A stretch of DNA of 5,288 nt from CADEEN01 sp031379365 (GTDB lineage: Bacteria > Pseudomonadota > Gammaproteobacteria > Burkholderiales > Burkholderiaceae_C), in contig JANNFB010000312.1 in assembly GCA_031379365.1 (NCBI GenBank), positions 1 to 5,288 on the forward strand. The letters are read 5' to 3'. The position numbers and the translations under genes were made by a program. The notes beneath the pieces were generated by a model. It did no database searches. It saw only the letters and a list, made by a program, of their open reading frames with translations, and was not told where the DNA came from. Shown here one piece after another: positions 1-4,286 of this stretch (positions are counted from its first letter, which is position 1; each line of letters opens with the position of its first letter).

Positions 1-2
1 AG

Positions 3-71
3 CCCTGGCCGCTGGACAAGGACATCGACAAAGACCCCTGGGGCGTGCGCGCGCCGAAAGCTGCGCCATGA
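3..71 (+). CDS. C-terminal end of an unidentified upstream gene (partial)
   Basis: One frame is open from the left edge and ends at TGA 69-71, which overlaps the ATG of the next gene in an ATGA junction. The 22 visible residues are charged and rich in Asp, Lys and Pro, with a DKDIDKDPWG stretch. There is no membrane segment or recognisable motif. The 4-base overlap and the same kind of junction 1 kb downstream suggest it is the previous gene of the ABC importer operon, so a permease or solute-binding protein is possible. The tail does not look like the usual permease C-terminus and I do not assign it. Only 22 codons are visible, so the evidence is mostly positional. Confidence 0.5.
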   Translation, partial: PWPLDKDIDKDPWGVRAPKAAP

Positions 72-1075
72 GCAGCGCAGCGCTGCTTGAAATCGACAAC
101 CTGCAGGTCGGCTTCGACGGCGAAGCCGGCCGCGTGCGCGCCGTCGATGGCGTCTCCTTCTCCATCGACGCCGGCCAAACGGTGGGCTTGGTGGGCGAGT
201 CTGGCTGCGGCAAAAGCGTGACGGCCGCGTCCATCCTGCGCCTGGTGCCAAGCCCGCCGGGCGTGATGCTGGGCGGGCAGATCCGCTTCAACGGCCGCGA
301 CATCCTGGCCATGAAGCGCGAAGAACTGGCGGCCCTGCGCGGGCGCGAGATCGCGATGGTGTTCCAGGACCCCATGACCTCGCTGAACCCGGTGTTCACG
401 GTGGAGAAGCAGATGGGCGAGGTGCTGGCCCTGCGCTTCGGCCTGGGACGTACGGCAGCAGCAGAGAAATCCATCGCCATGCTGCGCACCGTGGGCATGC
501 CCGACCCCGAGGCGCGCCTGGCGGTGTACCCGCACGAGCTGTCCGGCGGCATGAAGCAACGCGTGATGATCGCCATGGCGCTGCTGTGCGAACCGCGGCT
601 GCTCATCGCCGACGAACCCACCACCGCGCTGGACGTGACGGTGCAGGCGCAGATCCTGCACCTGATGCGCGAGCTGCAGCGCAAGACCGGCACCGCGTTG
701 CTCTTCATCACGCACGACATGGGCGTGATCGCCGAGATGTGCGACGCCGTGGTGGTGATGTACGCCGGCCGCGTCGTCGAGCGCCGCCCGGTGATTGATT
801 TGTTCGAGCGCCCGAGGCACCCGTACACCCACGGTCTGCTCAGCAGCATCCCGCGCCGCGGCACCGCCCACAAGGCGTTACTGCCCACCATCGAAGGCAC
901 CGTGCCGTCGCTGCTCCAGCCGCCGCCGGGCTGCCGCTTTGCCGCGCGCTGCCAGCACCGGCAATCGCTGCCGGCCGATTCGCAGCGGCGCTGTGTCGAG
1001 GTGGACCCGATGCTCGCCGCCGACGGTGACGGCTGGGTGGCCTGCCACTTTCCGCTGGGCGGGTCGACGTCATGA
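68..1075 (+). CDS. Peptide/nickel-type ABC importer ATP-binding protein, DppD/OppD-like
   Basis: This is a cytoplasmic ATPase subunit that would power import of di-/oligopeptides or a related solute through a two-permease channel. In the 335 residues I see Walker A (GESGCGKS, 43-50), the Q-loop Gln at 100 (VFQDPMTSLNP), the ABC signature LSGGMKQR (158-165), Walker B LLIADEP (178-184, catalytic Glu 183), a D-loop (ALD, 187-189) and the switch His at 216. The C-terminal oligopeptide-transporter extension follows, with HPYTHGLLSSIP at 251-262 and four cysteines at 289, 295, 309 and 326. Length and architecture are normal for the family. The ATG is chosen because it overlaps the upstream stop and leaves the usual short N-terminus; the Shine-Dalgarno is weak, consistent with translational coupling. 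The transported solute cannot be told from the ATPase, and other members of this subfamily carry nickel, glutathione or opines. Confidence 0.93.
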   Translation: MSSAALLEIDNLQVGFDGEAGRVRAVDGVSFSIDAGQTVGLVGESGCGKSVTAASILRLVPSPPGVMLGGQIRFNGRDILAMKREELAALRGREIAMVFQDPMTSLNPVFTVEKQMGEVLALRFGLGRTAAAEKSIAMLRTVGMPDPEARLAVYPHELSGGMKQRVMIAMALLCEPRLLIADEPTTALDVTVQAQILHLMRELQRKTGTALLFITHDMGVIAEMCDAVVVMYAGRVVERRPVIDLFERPRHPYTHGLLSSIPRRGTAHKALLPTIEGTVPSLLQPPPGCRFAARCQHRQSLPADSQRRCVEVDPMLAADGDGWVACHFPLGGSTS

Positions 1076-2079
1076 CCGCGCCCCTGCTGGAAGTGCGCGA
1101 CCTGCACAAGCACTACCCCGTGCGCGGCGGCATCTTCGGCCGCAACGTCGGGACGGTGCGGGCAGTCGCCGGCGTCAACCTCACGGTGCACGCGGGGCAG
1201 ACACTGGGCCTGGTGGGCGAGTCTGGCTGCGGCAAATCCACCCTGGGCCGCACACTGATGCGCCTGGAAGAACCCACCAGCGGCCAGGTGCTGTTCGACG
1301 GCCGCGACCTGGCGCAAGCCAGTGGCGACGAACTCTTCAAGCTGCGGCGCGAGATGCAGATGGTCTTCCAGGACCCCTACTCCTCGCTCAACCCGCGCCT
1401 GACGGTGGGCGAGATCGTGCGCGAACCGATGCTGGTGCACGGCATGGGCAGCAAGACCGAGCAAGTCGAGCGCGTGCGCGACTTGCTGGCCACCGTGGGC
1501 CTGGGCGCCGACGCGCTGCAGCGCTACCCCAGCGAGTTCTCCGGCGGCCAACGCCAGCGCATCGGCGTGGCGCGTGCGCTGTCGCTCAACCCGCGCCTGG
1601 TGATCGCCGATGAGCCGGTGTCGGCGCTCGACGTGTCGGTGCAAAGTCAGGTGCTCAACCTGATGGTGCAGCTGCAGCGCGAGCGCGGCCTGGCCTATGT
1701 CTTCATCAGCCACGACCTGTCGGTGGTGGAACACGTGAGCGACGTGGTGGCCATCATGTACCTGGGCCGCATCGTCGAAATGGGTCCGGTGCGGCAGATC
1801 TTCGACCACCCGGCGCACCCCTACACGCGCGCCCTGATGCAGGCCATCCCGTCGGGCAACCCGCGGGTGCGGCGCGAGGCCGCACCGCTGGCCGGCGAGA
1901 CGCCGAGCCCGATGGCACCGCCTGCCGGTTGCGCCTTCTCGTCGCGCTGCCCGCACGTGACCGACGCCTGCCGCCAGGCAGTGCCTGCGCTCGTGCCGGT
2001 CGGCACCCCGAACGCCGACCCGAGCGCGGGCCGCGAACACGTGGCCGCGTGCATGCGGCTCGAGGCCGTCGTCGCATAG
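1072..2079 (+). CDS. Peptide/nickel-type ABC importer ATP-binding protein, DppF/OppF-like
   Basis: This is the second ATPase of the same importer and would form a heterodimer with the preceding subunit. The N-terminus has the DppF/OppF-style insert HYPVRGGIFGR (14-24). Then come Walker A GESGCGKST (49-57), Q-loop Gln 100, signature FSGGQRQR (156-163), Walker B RLVIADEP (175-182, Glu 181), D-loop ALD (185-187) and switch His 214. The C-terminal extension has HPYTRALMQAIP at 249-260 and cysteines at 287, 293, 300 and 327. All ATPase motifs are intact, so both nucleotide sites should be usable. Its ATG overlaps the stop of the first ATPase gene by ATGA at 1072-1075, a typical coupled junction. 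It ends the operon: only 14 bases separate its TAG from the convergent HAD gene, and no hairpin-plus-T-run terminator is visible there. Confidence 0.93.
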   Translation: MTAPLLEVRDLHKHYPVRGGIFGRNVGTVRAVAGVNLTVHAGQTLGLVGESGCGKSTLGRTLMRLEEPTSGQVLFDGRDLAQASGDELFKLRREMQMVFQDPYSSLNPRLTVGEIVREPMLVHGMGSKTEQVERVRDLLATVGLGADALQRYPSEFSGGQRQRIGVARALSLNPRLVIADEPVSALDVSVQSQVLNLMVQLQRERGLAYVFISHDLSVVEHVSDVVAIMYLGRIVEMGPVRQIFDHPAHPYTRALMQAIPSGNPRVRREAAPLAGETPSPMAPPAGCAFSSRCPHVTDACRQAVPALVPVGTPNADPSAGREHVAACMRLEAVVA

Positions 2080-2093
2080 CGGCAAGGGACGCG

Positions 2094-2804
2094 TCAGGCG
2101 CAGCCGAGTTGGTCTGCCAGGGCCGTCAGGCTGACCGCCGACAGATCGACCGCCACACCGGCCTCTTGTTCGCCCCGCCCTGGGCCATGCTCGTCGGGCC
2201 GGGCGATGAAGGCCGTGCGCAGGCCCACGGCCTCGGCCGCCGCGAGATCGGACGAGTGCGCGGCCACCATCAGCACCTGCGCCGGTGTGCAGTCGAAGGC
2301 TGAGGCGGCGCACAGGTAGACGATGGGCTTGGGCTTGTAGTCGCGCGCCAGTTCGGCGCCGACGATCGCATCCCAGTGCCAGCCATTGCGCCGGGCCAGG
2401 TCGGCCATCAGTGAGATGTTGCCGTTGGAGCAGGGTGCGATGCGAAAGCGCGTGCGCAGCCGCGCCAGGCCAGCGCCGACATCGGGCCAGGCGTCGAGGC
2501 GGTGCCAGGCGAGGTTGAGCTCGGCGCGCGTCGCTTCCGGCACGTCGTCCAGGCCCAGGGCGTGCAGCACATGGTCGAGGTTGCGGCGGTGCAGGGCATC
2601 GAGCTTGGAGAACGGGATGGCGCCGCTGCGCACCTCCTCCATCGTCGGCTGGTAGCGCGCGCGCCAGGCGTCGGCAAAAGCTTCGCCGTCGAGCGCCGGA
2701 GCGTGCGCAGCGAGCGCCGCACGCGCCTCGCGCGCGATCGAGGTGCGCCAATCGACGAGCGTGCCGAAGACATCGAAGATGAGGGTCTGAACATCGTCCA
2801 ACAC
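2094..2804 (-). CDS. HAD-superfamily hydrolase, haloacid dehalogenase type II-like
   Basis: With a GTG start at 2804 the protein has 236 residues, normal for type II haloacid dehalogenases, which hydrolyse L-2-haloacids in the cytoplasm through an aspartyl-ester intermediate. Motif I is FDVFGTLVDW, with nucleophile Asp 11 and Thr 15. A cap-domain WRARYQ lies near 47-52. Motif II is CSNGN (Ser 126, Asn 127), motif III is DYKPKP (Lys 157) with Tyr 163, and motif IV is VAAHSSDLAAAEA (Asp 186). Spacing matches the classical L-2-haloacid dehalogenase. However, in motif IV a His (183) stands where that enzyme has a catalytic Asn, and Ala 181 stands where it has Ser. The real substrate may therefore differ (another haloacid or a phosphate ester). 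The open frame extends upstream to an ATG at 2957, but those 51 residues are Arg-rich, unlike the family, and would overlap the divergent gene at 2935. No in-frame ATG lies near the domain start. Confidence 0.85.
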   Translation of the reverse strand: MLDDVQTLIFDVFGTLVDWRTSIAREARAALAAHAPALDGEAFADAWRARYQPTMEEVRSGAIPFSKLDALHRRNLDHVLHALGLDDVPEATRAELNLAWHRLDAWPDVGAGLARLRTRFRIAPCSNGNISLMADLARRNGWHWDAIVGAELARDYKPKPIVYLCAASAFDCTPAQVLMVAAHSSDLAAAEAVGLRTAFIARPDEHGPGRGEQEAGVAVDLSAVSLTALADQLGCA

Positions 2805-2817
2805 AGCCAGGATCTCC
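2802..2817 (-). promoter_or_regulatory. Ribosome binding site deciding a GTG start for the HAD gene
   Basis: Read on the minus strand, GGAG (2814-2817) is followed by nine bases and then GTG (2802-2804). This places the start two residues before the conserved LDDVQTLIFD motif I strand. A TTG codon immediately after the GTG is the alternative. This is the only well-placed Shine-Dalgarno sequence I find near the domain boundary, and the choice is an inference. Confidence 0.55.
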
Positions 2818-2821
2818 AGGG

Positions 2822-2843
2822 TGGTGCCACGACCGTAGCACCA
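2822..2843. repeat. 22-bp imperfect palindrome upstream of the HAD gene
   Basis: The arms TGGTGC (2822-2827) and GCACCA (2838-2843) are exact inverted repeats. The inner ACG (2829-2831) and CGT (2834-2836) also match, so 18 of 22 positions are symmetric. It sits 18 bases upstream of the HAD GTG start and just before its Shine-Dalgarno sequence, in the 130-base gap between two divergent transcription units. It could be a dimeric repressor site or, if transcribed, a hairpin with a 10-base loop. No regulator gene is visible in the window. Confidence 0.5.
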
Positions 2844-2883
2844 TCGGCGTCTTGCGACGAGGCGCCTGCGATCGAGCACCAGG

Positions 2884-2913
2884 TTGCCAAGGCAGCGACG
2901 CGGCTGGCATGAT
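2884..2913 (+). promoter_or_regulatory. Candidate sigma-70 promoter for the MNT-HEPN operon
   Basis: TTGCCA at 2884-2889 matches 5 of 6 bases of the -35 consensus. After an 18-base spacer, CATGAT at 2908-2913 matches 4 of 6 of the -10 consensus, and TG one base before it (2905-2906) makes an extended -10. Transcription would begin near 2920, giving a 5' leader of about 15 bases before the ATG at 2935. A short inverted repeat, TGCCA (2885-2889) and TGGCA (2905-2909), overlaps both promoter elements and could serve an autorepressing complex. In a GC-rich genome such matches occur by chance, so this is tentative. Confidence 0.4.
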
Positions 2914-2934
2914 CGTGGTATCCGGCCACCTGCC

Positions 2935-3240
2935 ATGACAGCCACTTCTGCCCCCATTCCACATGACGTGCTCGCGCCGTTCTGCCAGCGTCACGGTATC
3001 AGCCGCATCGCGTTGTTCGGCTCGCTGCTCACGGGGCGCGGGCGACCCGACAGCGACATCGACCTGTTGGTGGAGTTCGCCCCCGGCCGCTCACCCGGTC
3101 TGATCGGTATCGCTGCGCTGGAGGTGGAGCTGTCCGGCCTGATCGGTGGGCGCCGCGTCGATTTGCGCACGGCACAGGACCTGAGCGACCACTTCCGCGA
3201 TGACGTGATGCGCAGCGCACAGGAGCAGTATGCGCAGTGA
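2935..3240 (+). CDS. MNT-domain nucleotidyltransferase, MntA-like antitoxin
   Basis: This 101-residue minimal nucleotidyltransferase has the polymerase-beta-fold signature GSx10DxD. Gly 29-Ser 30 begin GSLLTGRGRPDSDIDLLVEF, with metal-binding Asp 41 and Asp 43, and Asp 76 in RRVDLRT is the likely third catalytic Asp. In characterised HEPN-MNT pairs this kind of protein transfers AMP from ATP to a tyrosine of the partner HEPN ribonuclease and so silences it. Here the partner gene follows directly, overlapping by 11 bases (3230-3240). Start: the frame is open further upstream to a TTG at 2884, but ATG 2935 leaves a normal short N-terminus and lies downstream of the candidate promoter. No strong Shine-Dalgarno sequence precedes it. 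The antitoxin role is inferred from the family and the gene pairing; the nucleotidyltransferase fold is read from the motif. Confidence 0.9.
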   Translation: MTATSAPIPHDVLAPFCQRHGISRIALFGSLLTGRGRPDSDIDLLVEFAPGRSPGLIGIAALEVELSGLIGGRRVDLRTAQDLSDHFRDDVMRSAQEQYAQ

Positions 3241-3571
3241 CGATGCCGTGCGGCTGCGCCACATGATCGACGCCGCGGAAACGGCAGGTCAGTTCATGGC
3301 GGGGCGCGAACGCGCAGCACTCGACGCCGACCGCATGTTGCTGTTCGCAGTGGTGCGGGCGATCGAGGTCGTCGGTGAAGCGGCGACCAAGGTGTCGGAC
3401 GAGACACGTGTGGCATCGCCGCAGGTGCCGTGGGTTGCCGTCGTCGGCATGCGCAATCGCTTGATCCACGGGTATTTCAATGTCGACACAGAACTGGTCT
3501 GGCAAACCGTGAGCCGCGAGCTGCCTGCGTTGCTGCCTGAGTTGCGCATGCTGCTGTCCAGGGACGCTTAA
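3230..3571 (+). CDS. HEPN-domain (DUF86/HepT-like) ribonuclease toxin
   Basis: This is a 113-residue, mostly helical protein of the DUF86/HepT family. The key motif is GMRNRLIHGYFNVD: Arg 75, His 80 and Tyr 82 form RX4HXY, the HEPN ribonuclease motif plus the tyrosine that MntA-type partners modify. Other family hallmarks are DRMLLFAVVRAIEVVGEAA in the first helical half (34-52) and the VPW (66-68) just before the catalytic segment. Nothing is missing, so an active RNA-cleaving toxin is expected. Its ATG at 3230 lies inside the end of the MNT gene, with AGGAG at 3221-3225 only four bases upstream, so translation of toxin and antitoxin should be coupled. GC over 3241-3540 is 195/300 by hand count, slightly below the ABC genes (124/180 in three sampled rows). 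This is compatible with horizontal acquisition but weak evidence for it. Confidence 0.9.
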   Translation: MRSDDAVRLRHMIDAAETAGQFMAGRERAALDADRMLLFAVVRAIEVVGEAATKVSDETRVASPQVPWVAVVGMRNRLIHGYFNVDTELVWQTVSRELPALLPELRMLLSRDA

Positions 3572-3573
3572 TG
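3560..3573 (+). promoter_or_regulatory. Shine-Dalgarno and TAATG restart junction for the third operon gene
   Basis: AGGGA (3560-3564) lies six bases before ATG 3571-3573, and that ATG shares its A with the TAA stop of the HEPN gene. A good Shine-Dalgarno at standard spacing plus a one-base stop/start overlap is strong evidence that the following short frame is a real, coupled gene. Confidence 0.65.
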
Positions 3574-3771
3574 GAGCCGCGCCGCCTGCGCGTGGGCCAG
3601 GCCATCACGCCCGATGAGTTCGAGGAACTCTCCGACGCGCAGCTCGAGCGCCTGGTGCCCAAGGCCTACCGCGAATTCTTTCCGGGCAAGGACAACTGCG
3701 CCGACGGGCACTTCTACCTGCACGACGGCACGGCCTGGTGTTTCTACAAGGGCGACCTGCTCGACGGCTGA
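3571..3771 (+). CDS. Unknown 66-residue protein, third gene of the MNT-HEPN operon
   Basis: I do not recognise this protein. The first half (about 13-38, TPDEFEELSDAQLERLVPKA and after) looks amphipathic and helical and is acidic. The second half (43-66) is aromatic-rich and probably a beta hairpin, with GHFYLHDGTAWCFYKGDLL as the core. Two Cys (43, 57) and two His (47, 51) lie close together and could bind a metal, but the pattern fits no family I know. Most codons end in G or C, as in genuine local genes, and its start has a proper Shine-Dalgarno. It begins on the last base of the HEPN stop codon, so it should be co-translated with the toxin-antitoxin pair. It may be an accessory factor of that system or an unrelated gene caught in the same transcript. 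No signal peptide or membrane segment is seen. Confidence 0.72.
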   Translation: MEPRRLRVGQAITPDEFEELSDAQLERLVPKAYREFFPGKDNCADGHFYLHDGTAWCFYKGDLLDG

Positions 3772-3782
3772 AGGCTCAGCCG
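3765..3782. repeat. Hairpin between convergent genes, containing both stop codons
   Basis: CGGCTGA (3765-3771) and TCAGCCG (3776-3782) form a perfect 7-bp stem with the four-base loop AGGC. The TGA of the small plus-strand gene ends the left arm, and the minus-strand stop of the membrane protein begins in the right arm. The position suggests a bidirectional transcript end, but neither side has a T-run, so it is not a standard intrinsic terminator. Confidence 0.5.
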
Positions 3783-4186
3783 ACCCGGCGCTGCCAGGCG
3801 CGCAGCGCCAGCAACAGCAGCGCCGCACCGAGCGAGTTGACCCACAGCGGGCTGTCGGCCAGCAGCTCGGGCAACTGCATGAAGGCCTCGGGCCGCTTCT
3901 GCTCGACGTAGCGTGCGAGCTCCAGCACCTGCCCGGCCGTCAGCCGCATCGCGTCGTCGAGCGAGGCGCTGGCGATATGCCATCGCGTGGTCGGCAACAG
4001 GTTGGAAAAGGCGCCGGCGGCGATCGCCACCAACGCCAGGGGCCCGACCGGGCGCAGCAAGCCGTTGAGCAGGCGCACGCGCTGCGGGGGCGCGGCCTTG
4101 GCAAAGAGGTCGGCCACCAAGGGTGCGAGTTCGGGGGCGGTGTGCGCGAGGCGGGGTTCGTGCAGATTGGATTGCAGCGATGCCAT
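3776..4186 (-). CDS. Unknown small membrane protein with two predicted transmembrane segments
   Basis: The protein has 136 residues and I recognise no family. Two hydrophobic segments stand out: VGPLALVAIAAGAFSNLL at 47-64 and about 115-130 (WVNSLGAALLLLALRA). Basic residues before the first (QRVRLLNGLLR) and after the second (RAWQRR) suggest that both ends face the cytoplasm. That leaves a 50-residue, likely helical loop outside, with LDDAMRLTAGQVLELARYVEQ. The start is the ATG at 4184-4186, preceded by GAGG (4194-4197) at seven bases. The stop lies four bases from the end of the convergent small gene. The dehydrogenase gene lies upstream on the same strand, 100 bases away, so the two may share a transcript or this gene may have its own promoter; I find no convincing one. 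The call as a gene rests on length, Shine-Dalgarno and the coherent topology. Confidence 0.72.
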   Translation of the reverse strand: MASLQSNLHEPRLAHTAPELAPLVADLFAKAAPPQRVRLLNGLLRPVGPLALVAIAAGAFSNLLPTTRWHIASASLDDAMRLTAGQVLELARYVEQKRPEAFMQLPELLADSPLWVNSLGAALLLLALRAWQRRVG

Positions 4187-4286
4187 GGCGAAACCTCAGG
4201 TTCGGTGGACAGGAGCGCAGCCTAGTCCTTCAGCATGACAAACCCGCGTCCGGACGGTGTCGAATTGCAAGCAAGTCTTGTCTGCG
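4187..4286. other. 100-base intergenic gap with two small palindromes
   Basis: The gap separates two minus-strand genes. It holds the Shine-Dalgarno of the membrane protein (4194-4197), a perfect 10-bp palindrome CGTCCGGACG (4247-4256), and an imperfect 19-base palindrome (4267-4285, core CAAG-T-CTTG with outer GCA/TGC) that ends one base from the dehydrogenase stop codon. I see no convincing -35/-10 pair, tRNA or riboswitch. The palindromes may be regulator sites or chance. Confidence 0.35.

Noticed and set aside
795..1613. Long plus-strand frame spanning the junction of the two ATPase genes
   Set aside because: It overlaps both ATPases in another frame and its product is Arg/Ala/Pro-rich low-complexity, the usual shadow of GC-rich coding DNA.
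2080..2095. Palindrome GACGCGTC between the ABC and HAD genes as a terminator
   Set aside because: It is only 8 bp with no loop and no T-run, so it could not form a terminator hairpin.
2884..2934. TTG-started N-terminal extension of the MNT protein
   Set aside because: The extra 17 residues are not part of the compact MNT fold and would start upstream of the likely transcription start. ATG 2935 is better.
3029..3505. 158-residue minus-strand frame opposite the MNT and HEPN genes
   Set aside because: It is antisense to two motif-bearing genes, and its Arg/His/Cys-rich sequence has no recognisable fold.
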